A DNA stretch of 64,000 bases from assembly GCA_049510975.1 (NCBI GenBank), contig JBEKYM010000003.1, forward strand, positions 124,001 to 188,000, read 5' to 3'. Positions 49,436 through 58,105 of the stretch are shown here, in pieces. This DNA is from JAKACA01 sp049510975 (GTDB lineage: Bacteria > Actinomycetota > Acidimicrobiia > Acidimicrobiales > Bog-793). The notes below the pieces were generated by a model, which was not told the DNA's origin, did no database searches, and worked only from the letters and a program-made list of their open reading frames with translations. Made by a program: the position numbers and the translations under genes. Numbering within the stretch: the first letter of the stretch is position 1; every line of letters starts with the position of its first letter.

Positions 49436-50557
49436 TCAATTCTCGAGCAGCTCCGCCAGCCGCTCGGCTGCCCCCGCGAAACCCTCCACCATCTCGAAGA
49501 CCACCTGCTTGGCCGGCTTGACCGAGTTCATGCGGGAGACGATCTGGCCGACGGGGATGCCCTGCAGCTCCGAGACGTCCGAGCGGGCGATGCGGCGCTG
49601 GGCGTCAGCCGTCAGCATGTACTGCAGCGGCATGGGCAGCGTGCCCGGCGACTCGGGTGCCTCCCAGGCGGCCGTCCAGGCAGTGCGAAGCTGGCGGGCA
49701 GGCTTGCCGGTGAGCGCCCTGGAACGGGCGGTGTCGCGGGAGCCGGAGGCGAGCAGCTTGGAGATGAGCTTCGGCGACATGTCGCTCTCGGCCGTCGTCA
49801 GCCAGATCGACCCGCACCACACGCCCTCGGCGCCGAGCGCGAGGGCGGCGGCGACCTGGCGGCCGTCACCGATGCCGCCGGCGGCGAGCACCGGGATCGG
49901 CGCCACGGCATCGACGACGTCCGGCACGAGCACCATGGAGGTGATCTCACCGGTGTGCCCGCCGGCCTCGTAGCCGGAGGCGACGATGATGTCGACGCCG
50001 TTTCGCACCTGGCTCTCGGCTTGCGAGACGGAGCCGACGAGGGCGGCGACGAGGACGTCGTGGTCGTGGGCGAGCTGGACGACATCGGGCGGCGGCGGCC
50101 CGAGGGCGTTCGCCAGGAGCTTGATCGGGTGCTCGAGGGCGATCTCGACGAGCGGCCGGGCGCCCTCGTGGGTCCAGCCCAACAACCGGTGGACGTCCTC
50201 GTCCTCGGGCAGCTTGGGGACGCCGTAGCGATCGAGGACTTCCTCGACGTAATTGCGGTGGCCTTCCGGGATGAGCTCGTCGAGGATCGTTGCCAGCTCG
50301 GCGTTGGAGGCGTCCGCCGGCAAGTCACCCGACCCGGCGTAGGACGCCGGCATGACGACGTCCACGCCGTAGGGCTTGCCGCCGACGTGGTCGTCGATCC
50401 AGTCGAGCTCGATGGCGAGCTGCTCGGGCGTGAAGGCGAGGGCCCCGAGCACGCCGAAGCCGCCGGCGTTCGTGACCGCCGCCACGACGTCGCGGCAGTG
50501 CGAGAACGCAAAGATCGGGAACTCGATCCCGAGCCCCTCCGACAGCCGAGTCTTCAT
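49436..50557 (-). CDS. Nitronate monooxygenase family (2-nitropropane dioxygenase-like)
   Basis: This 373-residue FMN-dependent TIM-barrel enzyme has RLSEGLGIEFPIFAFSHCRD at its start. The FMN region is DIIVASGYEAGGHTGEI (the family H-T-G motif), and it continues IPVLAAGGIGDGRQVAAALA and ALGAEGVWCGS. Enzymes of this class oxidise nitronates or act as flavin reductases/isomerases in lipid pathways. ATG 50557 overlaps the FadD stop as ATGA with GGAGG five bases before it, so it is coupled to the acyl-CoA ligase. Confidence 0.9.
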   Translation of the reverse strand: MKTRLSEGLGIEFPIFAFSHCRDVVAAVTNAGGFGVLGALAFTPEQLAIELDWIDDHVGGKPYGVDVVMPASYAGSGDLPADASNAELATILDELIPEGHRNYVEEVLDRYGVPKLPEDEDVHRLLGWTHEGARPLVEIALEHPIKLLANALGPPPPDVVQLAHDHDVLVAALVGSVSQAESQVRNGVDIIVASGYEAGGHTGEITSMVLVPDVVDAVAPIPVLAAGGIGDGRQVAAALALGAEGVWCGSIWLTTAESDMSPKLISKLLASGSRDTARSRALTGKPARQLRTAWTAAWEAPESPGTLPMPLQYMLTADAQRRIARSDVSELQGIPVGQIVSRMNSVKPAKQVVFEMVEGFAGAAERLAELLEN

Positions 50558-52239
50558 GGGACCTCCGTGGGTTGAGCGAGGGCAGGCCGACCGGCGAGGG
50601 CGACGTCGAGCGCCCAGCGATAGTCGGGCTTGCCGGCGGGAGAGCGCACGAAGTCGTCCACGAGGTGGAGCTCCCGCGGCACCTTGTAGCCGGCGATGCG
50701 CGTCCGGCAGTACTCCTGGATCGACTCGAGCTCCGGCGCTGCCCCCTCGCGTGCCTTCACGACGGCAGCAACCCGTTGGCCCCAGCGGGGATCGGGCACG
50801 CCCACGATGGTGGCGTCGTAGACGTCGGGGTGCGACTTCACGGCCGCCTCGACCTCCTCGGGGAAGACCTTCTCGCCGCCGGTGTTGATCGACACCGAGC
50901 CGCGCCCGAGCAGGCTGATCGAGCCGTTCGCCTCCAGCAGCGCCAGGTCGCCGGTCATGACGTAGCGCGTGCCGTCCACCTCGATGAACACCTCGGCCGT
51001 CTTCACCGGGTCCTTGTAGTAGCCGATGGGGATGTTCCCGGACCGGGCGAGACGACCGACCGCGCCCGTCCCCGGCTCCATCGGCTTCAGGTCGTCGCCG
51101 AGCACGACCGAGTCGCGCACGGCCGTCACGGTCGGCCCGCCCCGCATGGCCGTCTCGCCGGACTTCACGACGACGATGCCGTTGGCGCCGCTCTCCGACG
51201 AACCGATGGCGTCGGTCATGAGCAAGTTCGGGAAATGGCGGAAGAACGTCTCTTTCACATCGGGTGAGAAGACGGCCGCCGTCGAGGAGAGCCCGAAGAG
51301 CGAGGACGTGTCGTACGGCTCGCCGGCGGCGGCGTGCGCCTCGTACTCCTCGATGAGCGGGCGTGCCATGGCGTCGCCGGTGAGCATGACGAGGTTCACG
51401 CCGAGCTCGCCGACGAGCCGCCAGACGCCTGCCGGCTCGAAACGATCCACGAGCACGACCCGATTCCCCTTGAAGCTCTGGCCCATGACGCCCCACTGGG
51501 TGGCTCCGTGCATGAGCGGGGCGATCGGCAGGAACGTCACGGCGAAGTTGTCCTCGACCGCCTTGCGGGCGAGGCCGCGAGGGTCCTCGATGCGGACGTT
51601 GGTGAGCGGGTCGATCCCGCCGCCGAGGGCGAACAGGACGTCCTCGTGCCGCCAGACGACGCCCTTCGGCAGGCCCGTGGTGCCGCCCGTGAACAAGATG
51701 TAGTGGTCGTTCGGAGAGCGGGGCCCGAAGTCCCGCACCGTGGACTGGCCGGCGAGGGCGGCTTCGTAGTCGAGGACCCCAGGGCCCCCGCCGCCGGCGG
51801 CGGCCTCCTCGTCGAGCTCGGTGCCGTCGTCGACGACGAGCACATGGGCAAGCTTCGGCAACGAGTCCCGGCAGGCGGCCACGAGCGGGGCGAAACGCCG
51901 GTCGACGACCATCGCCACGACATCCGAGCTGGCGAACAGGTAGCGGAGCTCGTCGGCGACATAGCGGTAGTTGATGTTGATCCACACCGCCCGCAGCTTG
52001 AAGACGGCCCAGAGCGTCTCGACCCATTCGACCCGGTTGTAGGCGTAGATGCCGACGTGGTCGCCGGGACCGACCCCGACGGAGGCGAGGTGATGGGCGA
52101 GCTGGTTCGCCCGCTCCTCCATCTCGAGGTACGTGCGCCGGACGCCGTTGGCAACCAGGTACTCACGCTCGCCGAAGACGTCGACGGCATGCTCGAACAG
52201 GTCGGCCAGGTTGTACTCCACCGGCGGTAAGTAGAACAT
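50554..52239 (-). CDS. FadD19-like acyl-CoA synthetase
   Basis: This 561-residue ANL-superfamily ligase activates carboxylic acids to acyl-CoA via acyl-AMP. P-loop-like motif A5 is ILFTGGTTGLPKGVVW. MLTGDAMARPL, LFGLSSTAAVFSP and TDAIGSSESGANG match what I recall of mycobacterial FadD19 (C24 sterol side-chain ligase). The C-terminal domain has LGRGSVSINTGGEKVFPEEV and the catalytic Lys in SPAGKPDYRWAL. ATG 52239 (MFYLPPVEYNLADL) is preferred over an ATG 57 bases upstream, since families start here. It forms an operon with NMO. Confidence 0.9.
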   Translation of the reverse strand: MFYLPPVEYNLADLFEHAVDVFGEREYLVANGVRRTYLEMEERANQLAHHLASVGVGPGDHVGIYAYNRVEWVETLWAVFKLRAVWININYRYVADELRYLFASSDVVAMVVDRRFAPLVAACRDSLPKLAHVLVVDDGTELDEEAAAGGGGPGVLDYEAALAGQSTVRDFGPRSPNDHYILFTGGTTGLPKGVVWRHEDVLFALGGGIDPLTNVRIEDPRGLARKAVEDNFAVTFLPIAPLMHGATQWGVMGQSFKGNRVVLVDRFEPAGVWRLVGELGVNLVMLTGDAMARPLIEEYEAHAAAGEPYDTSSLFGLSSTAAVFSPDVKETFFRHFPNLLMTDAIGSSESGANGIVVVKSGETAMRGGPTVTAVRDSVVLGDDLKPMEPGTGAVGRLARSGNIPIGYYKDPVKTAEVFIEVDGTRYVMTGDLALLEANGSISLLGRGSVSINTGGEKVFPEEVEAAVKSHPDVYDATIVGVPDPRWGQRVAAVVKAREGAAPELESIQEYCRTRIAGYKVPRELHLVDDFVRSPAGKPDYRWALDVALAGRPALAQPTEVP

Positions 52240-52313
52240 GTTCTTGTTTTGGCGGCAAGCATGGGGTGCGGGTCTGAAAGGATGCTGTTCCTGCAATGGG
52301 GGGAGGAAGTGCC

Positions 52314-53429
52314 ATGCCCGTTCCGCTCGACGAGTACCCGGTCCACCAGGTGCCGCTCTCGATGGCCTACGTCGCCACGAGTGACCGGAACGCCTACGAC
52401 CGCTGCTACGTCAACGCTCACGACCGCAGCGGAGAGCTCTTCGTCGTGAGCGGGTTGGGCGTCTATCCCAACCTCGGCGTGCGCGACGCCTACGTCACGG
52501 TGATGCGCTCGGGCCGCCAGTCGACCCTGCAGCTCTCCGATGCCCTCGACGACGACCGCCTGAACCAGCAGGTGGGTCCGTACCGCATCGAGGTCGTCGA
52601 GCCGCTGCGCCAGATCCGCCTCGTCTGCGACCCCGTCGAGCAGGGCATCGGCCTCGACCTCGTCTGGACCGGATCCTTCCCGCCCATCGACGAGCCGCTC
52701 CACACGATCCGCTCGGCAGGTCGCATCATCCTCGAGGGCGCCCGCTTCGCCCAGGTCGGCACGTGCGAGGGCGTGGTGCACGTGGACGGCACCGACTACC
52801 GGTTGGCGCCGGAGTCCTCCGCCGGCACCCGCGACCGGTCCTGGGGGATCCGGCCCGTCGGCGAGAGCGAGCCGCCCGGGCGAGGTGCAGCCGAGCCGGC
52901 GGAAGGCTTCGGGTTCTGGTGGACGTATGCGCCGCTGCGTTTCGACGACTTCGCCGTCGTCGTGATCGCCCAGGAGGACGGCGACGGCACCCGCTCGACC
53001 GCGGAGGCCGTCCGCATCTGGCCGGCGGACTCCGGCCGCCCGCCCGAGCAGCTCGGCTGGGCCGACATCGACGTGCACTACCGGTCCGGCTCCCGTGTCC
53101 CGACCGGTGCCACCATCACGATCTCCAAGCGCGGCGGCCCCACCGTCGTCGAGATCGACACGCTCGGCTACGTGCTGCTCAGCGCCGGCCCCGGTTACAA
53201 CGGCGACCCGGACTGGTCGCACGGTCGCTGGCGGGGCCGCGGCTGGTCGTCCCGCGTCGACGTCGACCTCGGTGACCCGGCCCTCGCCGGCCAGACGGCC
53301 TTCGGCGTCCTCGACCACGTCGCTCGGGCCCGCTGCGACGGCCAGGTCGGCTACGGGCTGTTCGAGCACGCGTGCTTCGGCCACCACGCTCCCTCCGGTT
53401 TCGACAGCTGGGAAGCGGTGGCGCCTTGA
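52314..53429 (+). CDS. Conserved-looking beta-rich protein of unknown function
   Basis: This 371-residue soluble protein (MPVPLDEYPVHQVPLSMAYV...) is strongly beta-structured, with Trp/Tyr-rich strands (GFGFWWTYAPLRFDDFAVVV; WSHGRWRGRGWSSRV). It resembles lipocalin-type hypothetical proteins found next to aminoglycoside-phosphotransferase-like kinases in actinobacterial lipid regions. There is no signal peptide or catalytic motif. The start is firm, with GGAGG seven to eight bases upstream. It overlaps the following APH gene by four bases (TTGA), so the two act together. Confidence 0.68.
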   Translation: MPVPLDEYPVHQVPLSMAYVATSDRNAYDRCYVNAHDRSGELFVVSGLGVYPNLGVRDAYVTVMRSGRQSTLQLSDALDDDRLNQQVGPYRIEVVEPLRQIRLVCDPVEQGIGLDLVWTGSFPPIDEPLHTIRSAGRIILEGARFAQVGTCEGVVHVDGTDYRLAPESSAGTRDRSWGIRPVGESEPPGRGAAEPAEGFGFWWTYAPLRFDDFAVVVIAQEDGDGTRSTAEAVRIWPADSGRPPEQLGWADIDVHYRSGSRVPTGATITISKRGGPTVVEIDTLGYVLLSAGPGYNGDPDWSHGRWRGRGWSSRVDVDLGDPALAGQTAFGVLDHVARARCDGQVGYGLFEHACFGHHAPSGFDSWEAVAP

Positions 53430-54592
53430 CCGAGCCCGAACCGCCCGAACAGCCCGGACCGGGCCGAGCGGACCGAGCCGACACCAACGACGCCCTCGGG
53501 CTGCAGTCCTCCACGAGGGACCGGGACGAGCTGCGCGCCGCCCTGGAGGCGTGGCTCGCCGGCGCCGGCCTGGCGCGCCGCATCACCTCGCTCGAGGTGC
53601 CCGAGCACACCGGAGTGTCCAGCCTCTCGGTCCTGATGGACGTCGAGGATGCCGACGGCGCGCCGAGGGGCCTCGTGGCACGCCTGGCACCCGACACCTC
53701 CGCCCTCCCGGTCTTCCCGAGCTACGACCTCGAGAAACAATTCCTCGTCCTCGACCACCTCGCCCACCACTCCGACGTCGCCGTTCCCCGCGTCCACCGG
53801 CTCGAGCTCGACCCCGCGCCGCTCGGGGTTCCCTTCTTCGTGATGGACCGCATCGACGGCCGCATACCGCCCGACATCCTCCCGTACCCGTTCGGCTCCT
53901 GGGTGACCGAGGCCGAGCGCTCCGACCAGCGGCGACTGCAAGACGGCGCCCTCGCCGCCCTGGCAGGCGTGCACGCGGTCGAGCTCTCGCCCGAGCTGGA
54001 GACCCGCCTCGGCTTCGACGAGCCAGGGCCGACGGCGCTCCACCGGCACGTCGCCCACGTCCACAGCTACTACGACTGGTGCTCGGGGGACGGGGTGAGG
54101 TCGTCGGTGATCGAGGCGGGTTTCTCGTGGCTGGAGGAGCACTGGCCGGCGGGCATCGACGACCAGGTGCTCAGCTGGGGCGACGCCCGCATCGGCAACA
54201 TGGTGTTCCAGGACTTCACGCCGGCGGCGCTGCTCGACTGGGAGATGGTCGCTCTGGCGCCTCGGGAGGTCGACCTCGGCTGGATGATCTACTTGCACCG
54301 GTGGTTCGACGACATCGCCGCCATGATGGAGATCGAGCCCATGCGGCACTTCATGCGGGCGCCCGATGCCGTGGCCACCTATGAGGCCGCCAGCGGCGCC
54401 ACCGTACGTGACCTGCGCTTCTTTCTCTTCTATGCGGCCCTGCACCACGGCATCGTGATGTTCAGGGTCACCCGCCGGCAGATCGCTTTCGGGCAGGCCG
54501 TCATGCCCGACGACCCGAACGACCTCATCCTGCACCGCCGCAGCCTCGAGGAGATGATGGAGGGGTCGTACTGGGAGGGCTTCGGGGTGTAG
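53426..54592 (+). CDS. APH/choline-kinase-like phosphotransferase
   Basis: This 388-residue protein has the aminoglycoside-phosphotransferase fold. The N-lobe has FPSYDLEKQFLVLDHLA and GVPFFVMDRIDGRIPPD. The catalytic loop is SWGDARIGNMVF (Brenner-type, with Trp for His before Gly-Asp), and the DFG-like AALLDWEMVALAPREVDLG follows. Relatives (for example ACAD10-type or FadE-associated kinases) phosphorylate hydroxy-acyl or sterol-like compounds. It starts at TTG 53426, overlapping the upstream stop. Confidence 0.85.
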   Translation: MTEPEPPEQPGPGRADRADTNDALGLQSSTRDRDELRAALEAWLAGAGLARRITSLEVPEHTGVSSLSVLMDVEDADGAPRGLVARLAPDTSALPVFPSYDLEKQFLVLDHLAHHSDVAVPRVHRLELDPAPLGVPFFVMDRIDGRIPPDILPYPFGSWVTEAERSDQRRLQDGALAALAGVHAVELSPELETRLGFDEPGPTALHRHVAHVHSYYDWCSGDGVRSSVIEAGFSWLEEHWPAGIDDQVLSWGDARIGNMVFQDFTPAALLDWEMVALAPREVDLGWMIYLHRWFDDIAAMMEIEPMRHFMRAPDAVATYEAASGATVRDLRFFLFYAALHHGIVMFRVTRRQIAFGQAVMPDDPNDLILHRRSLEEMMEGSYWEGFGV

Positions 54593-54620
54593 GTGAGCCG
54601 CCAAATAGCCGGCAGGCCGG

Positions 54621-54626
54621 TAGGTT
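54621..54626 (+). promoter_or_regulatory. -10 hexamer TAGGTT of the HMCES/YedK gene
   Basis: TAGGTT ends eight bases before ATG 54635, with no Shine-Dalgarno sequence, giving a leaderless transcript. Confidence 0.5.
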
Positions 54627-54634
54627 CGCCGCTG

Positions 54635-55453
54635 ATGTGTGGTCGCTTTGTCGCCAGCCGGCCCGTGGAGGACATCGCAGCCCTCCTGGACGTCGACGAT
54701 GTCGAGGTGCCCGAGGAGCTGACGGCCCCTCGCTTCAATTTGGCGCCCACCGACGGCGTCCTCGCCGTGGCCACCCGCCTGCGCAAGCACGACGACGACC
54801 AGCCGGAGCCTCGCCGGCGCCTCACCGACTACCGCTGGGGGCTCGTGCCGTCCTGGGCGAAGGACCCCGGCGCCGGCGTGCGGGCGTTCAACGCCCGGGC
54901 CGAGACGTTGTCCGAGCGGCCGGCCTTCCGCACCGCCCTCGCCAAGCGCCGTTGCATCATCCCGGCAGACGCCTTCTACGAGTGGGAGAAGATCGCCGGC
55001 GGCGGGCGGGTGCGGCGTCAGCCGTGGTGTTTCGCGCCGGCGGACGGCGGCCTCATCGCCTTCGCCGGCTTGTGGGAAGCCTGGAAGCCCAAGACCGAGC
55101 TCGAGCCACAGGAGCTCCTACCGGGAGCCGGCTGGCACGACCAGTGGCTGCTCTCGTGCACGATCATCACGACGTCGGCCAACGCTCTCGTCGAGCCGTT
55201 GCACGACCGCATGCCCGTCATCCTGCAACCGGAGGACTGGGCGGCCTGGCTCCAACCGGGCGAGCTCGACCCGGGCGACATCTCGGCCCTCTTGCAGCCG
55301 GCGCCGGCGGATCTGCTCCGCTCCTACCCGGTGTCGCCGGCGGTGAACAACACCCGTGCCGAGGGCCCCGAGCTCGTGGCGCCGATCAGCGGCAGCGGCA
55401 GCGGCTCCGAAGACGACGAGGGCAACCAGCCACGCCTCGTCCCACTCGGCTAG
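54635..55453 (+). CDS. HMCES/YedK family abasic-site DNA-protein crosslinking protein
   Basis: This 272-residue SRAP protein starts MCGRFVASR. Cys2 becomes the N-terminal residue after Met removal and forms a stable thiazolidine crosslink with abasic sites in single-stranded DNA. Other catalytic residues are visible: Asn in FNARAET, Glu in DAFYEWEK and His in PLHDRMPVI. The tail (GSGSGSEDDEGNQP) is disordered. The start must be 54635 because the catalytic Cys must follow Met; this agrees with the TAGGTT hexamer eight bases upstream. It protects abasic DNA from error-prone repair. Confidence 0.95.
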   Translation: MCGRFVASRPVEDIAALLDVDDVEVPEELTAPRFNLAPTDGVLAVATRLRKHDDDQPEPRRRLTDYRWGLVPSWAKDPGAGVRAFNARAETLSERPAFRTALAKRRCIIPADAFYEWEKIAGGGRVRRQPWCFAPADGGLIAFAGLWEAWKPKTELEPQELLPGAGWHDQWLLSCTIITTSANALVEPLHDRMPVILQPEDWAAWLQPGELDPGDISALLQPAPADLLRSYPVSPAVNNTRAEGPELVAPISGSGSGSEDDEGNQPRLVPLG

Positions 55454-55481
55454 CAGCGGCGCGAAACCCCGCCGCCCGCGA

Positions 55482-57491
55482 TCAACCCACCGGCAGCAGC
55501 GAGTACCGCCGTGCGGCCGCCAGCACCGAGGCGGCGATCCCGGCCGCGTCGAGCCCGAGCCGGGCCAAGATGGCGTCGGGCTTGCCGTGGACGATGTAGG
55601 TGGTGGGAACGCCGAGAACGAGCCGCTGCGGACCGGGCAGGTCCCGGGAGGCGGCGAGCGAGTCGGCTTCGCCGCAGAGGTAGGCGCCGGCGCCGCCGAA
55701 CCGAAGTCCGTCCTCGGCCGTGACGACGAGCCGGGCGCTCGCCATCTGCTCGAGCAGCGCCGGATCCGCCGGCCTGACGACGCGAGGGTCGATCACGGTG
55801 ACGTCGATGCCCTCCGCCGCGAGGAGCTCAGCCGCCTGGAGGCTCGCCCGGGCGAGCTTGCCGATGCCGACGAGGACGATCTCACCGCCGCCTTCGCGCA
55901 GGGTGCGCGCCTCCAGCCCGGAGCCGGGAGGCGCCAGCGGGCCCGGTGACGGCGTCTTCGGATAGCGCACGAGCGACGGCCCCGAGCAGGCCAAGGCGGC
56001 CACCAATGCCGGCCCCATCTCGGCCGGCTCCGACGGGGCGAAGATGGACAGGTTGGGCACCTGCAGCGCCTGCACCATGTCGTAGAGACCGTGGTGCGAC
56101 GGGCCGTCGTCTCCGGTGATGCCGGCCCGGTCGGCGACGACCACAACCGGCAGTCCGTGGAGGCCGACGTCGAGGTTCCACTGGTCGACGGCTCGGGCGA
56201 GGAACGTCGAGTAGATGGCCACAACTGGGTGCAGGCCTGCCATGGCCATACCGGCAGCCGCCGTGAGGGCATGCTGCTCGGCGATGCCGACGTCGAAGAA
56301 ACGCTCCGGGAAATGGTCCTGGAAACTCAACAACCCGGTCGGCCCGGGCATCGCCGCCGTGATCGCCACGAGCCTGTCGTCCGCTTCGGCTGCCTGCAGG
56401 AGCGCCTTGGTGAAGGCGTCGGTGTAGCTCTCGCCGAGCCCGGTCGGCGGACGGAGGGCGCCGGCGTCGTCGGTCGGCCGCCCCACCCTTGGCAGCGACA
56501 CCGTCTTGCTCGTGCCCGCTTGAGCGGTGCTCGGCGCCGAGCTCGCCGAGGAGATCGAGCTGGCCGGGACGGCGCGAAAGTCGTGAAGCTTCTGGATCTC
56601 GTCGTCCTCGGCCGGACCGTAGCCCTTGCCCTTCTTCGTGAGCACATGCAGCACGATGGGCCCGTGCCAGGCGGCGGCCCGCCGCATGGCCTGCTCCATG
56701 GCACCGATGTCGTGGCCGTCGAGCGGACCGGTGTAGCGAACGCCGAGTGCCTCGAAGAAGACGTGCGGTTCGACGACTTCGCGAAGCGCCGAGGTGAGGC
56801 CGTGGATCGAGGTGTAGGCCACGGAGCTGACGGTCGGGGGCAGGTCCCGGAGGCCGTGGCGGACGCGCTCGCGCAGGCTGACGTAACGAGGGTCGAGGCG
56901 AAGCTGGGTGAGCGAGCCGGACAGCTTGGAGATCGTCGGCGCATAGCTTCGGCCGTTGTCGTTCAAGATGATGAGCACGCGGGCGCCGGAGTGCCCGAGG
57001 TTGTTGAGCGCCTCGTAGGCAAGGCCGCCGGTGAGTGCTCCGTCGCCGACGACGGCGACGACCCGCCTGCCGCCGTTGAGCGGGTCGGCGAGGCCTTCGA
57101 GGCGCAGGGCCGAAGCCATCCCGTAGGCGTAGGACAGTGCCGTCGAGGCGTGTGAGTTCTCGACGAGGTCGTGCTCGGACTCGGCACGGTTCGGGTAGCC
57201 CGAGAGTCCACCCTCCTGCTTGAGGTGCTCGAAACCCGCCTTCCGCCCGGTCAACAGCTTGTGCACGTACGCCTGATGGCCGGTGTCGAACAGGAGCAGG
57301 TCGCGTGGCGAGTCGAAGACGCGGTGCAGCGCAATCGTCAGCTCGACTGCCCCGAGGTTCGAGCCGAGATGGCCGCCGGTCTTGGACACCGACTCGACGA
57401 GGAACGCCCGAATCTCCTCCGACAAGACGTCGCACTCGGCGCGCGACAACGCCTTCACGTCGCTCGGAGTATGGATGCGGTCGAGGATCAT
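55482..57491 (-). CDS. dxs: 1-deoxy-D-xylulose-5-phosphate synthase
   Basis: This 669-residue thiamine-diphosphate enzyme makes DXP from pyruvate and glyceraldehyde-3-phosphate, the first step of the MEP pathway. Motifs are GHLGSNLGAVELT, DTGHQAYVHKLLTGR, the TPP motif GDGALTGGLAYEALNNLG, ILNDNGRSYAP, then a Ser-rich linker (SSISSASSAPSTAQ), and the second transketolase domain with DVGIAEQHALTAAAGMA and ADRAGITGDDGPSHHG. ATG 57491 (MILDRIHTPSDV) is the usual family start; upstream frame sequence is unconserved. A TAGCCT hexamer 44 bases upstream (57536-57541) would give a leader of about 40 bases. Confidence 0.97.
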   Translation of the reverse strand: MILDRIHTPSDVKALSRAECDVLSEEIRAFLVESVSKTGGHLGSNLGAVELTIALHRVFDSPRDLLLFDTGHQAYVHKLLTGRKAGFEHLKQEGGLSGYPNRAESEHDLVENSHASTALSYAYGMASALRLEGLADPLNGGRRVVAVVGDGALTGGLAYEALNNLGHSGARVLIILNDNGRSYAPTISKLSGSLTQLRLDPRYVSLRERVRHGLRDLPPTVSSVAYTSIHGLTSALREVVEPHVFFEALGVRYTGPLDGHDIGAMEQAMRRAAAWHGPIVLHVLTKKGKGYGPAEDDEIQKLHDFRAVPASSISSASSAPSTAQAGTSKTVSLPRVGRPTDDAGALRPPTGLGESYTDAFTKALLQAAEADDRLVAITAAMPGPTGLLSFQDHFPERFFDVGIAEQHALTAAAGMAMAGLHPVVAIYSTFLARAVDQWNLDVGLHGLPVVVVADRAGITGDDGPSHHGLYDMVQALQVPNLSIFAPSEPAEMGPALVAALACSGPSLVRYPKTPSPGPLAPPGSGLEARTLREGGGEIVLVGIGKLARASLQAAELLAAEGIDVTVIDPRVVRPADPALLEQMASARLVVTAEDGLRFGGAGAYLCGEADSLAASRDLPGPQRLVLGVPTTYIVHGKPDAILARLGLDAAGIAASVLAAARRYSLLPVG

Positions 57492-57693
57492 CGTGTCGAG
57501 GGCGCTCCCCTGCGAGGGTTGCGGTGCGCTGCTAGAGGCTACCCGGACGGGAGCATCTTTGGGTGTAGCGCGTCCCAGTGCGCGGTCGTTGCGTCCGCCC
57601 CCAGGGCGCCACGCGGCAAGTAGCGTGTCCAGCCGAGGTCGAAGCGGCCGCAAGAGTCAACAGGCCGGTAGCGGGTCAACAGGAGGTACTGCA

Positions 57694-58092
57694 ATGTCGC
57701 AGGGACTCACCGAAGGCGCCAAGGCGTTGCTGCGGGAACCGGTGCTCGCTCACATCGCCTCCATCGACTCGCACGGTCGTCCCAATATCAGCCCCGTGTG
57801 GATCGACGTGGACGGCGACGACGTCGTGTTCAACACCGCCGAGGGGCGCCTCAAAGCCCGCAACGTCCATGCCAACGCCAACGTCGCCGTCTCGGTCGTC
57901 GACCCGGCCGACCCGTATCGGGTCATCGCCCTGCGAGGCACCGTGTCCGAGATCACGACGGAGGGCGCCGACGAGCACATCGACTTTCTCGCCCGCAAGT
58001 ACCTCGGGATCGACTACCCGAACCGTCAAGAAGGCGAGCAGCGCATCAAGGTCCGGATCCGCCCCGAGCGGATCGCGATGCAGCCCCAATAG
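57694..58092 (+). CDS. PPOX-class F420-dependent oxidoreductase-like protein
   Basis: This 132-residue split-beta-barrel protein (EPVLAHIASIDSHGRPNISP, then VVFNTAEGRLKARNVHANAN and YLGIDYPNRQEGEQRIKVRI) belongs to the PPOX group. Actinobacterial members use F420 or FMN to reduce biliverdin-like or unknown substrates. AGGAGG at 57681-57686 with seven bases to ATG 57694 fixes the start, and TAGCGT at 57621-57626 is a likely -10. It lies 13 bases before ald and is probably co-transcribed. Confidence 0.85.
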   Translation: MSQGLTEGAKALLREPVLAHIASIDSHGRPNISPVWIDVDGDDVVFNTAEGRLKARNVHANANVAVSVVDPADPYRVIALRGTVSEITTEGADEHIDFLARKYLGIDYPNRQEGEQRIKVRIRPERIAMQPQ

Positions 58093-58105
58093 GAGGAGCG
58101 CGGAG

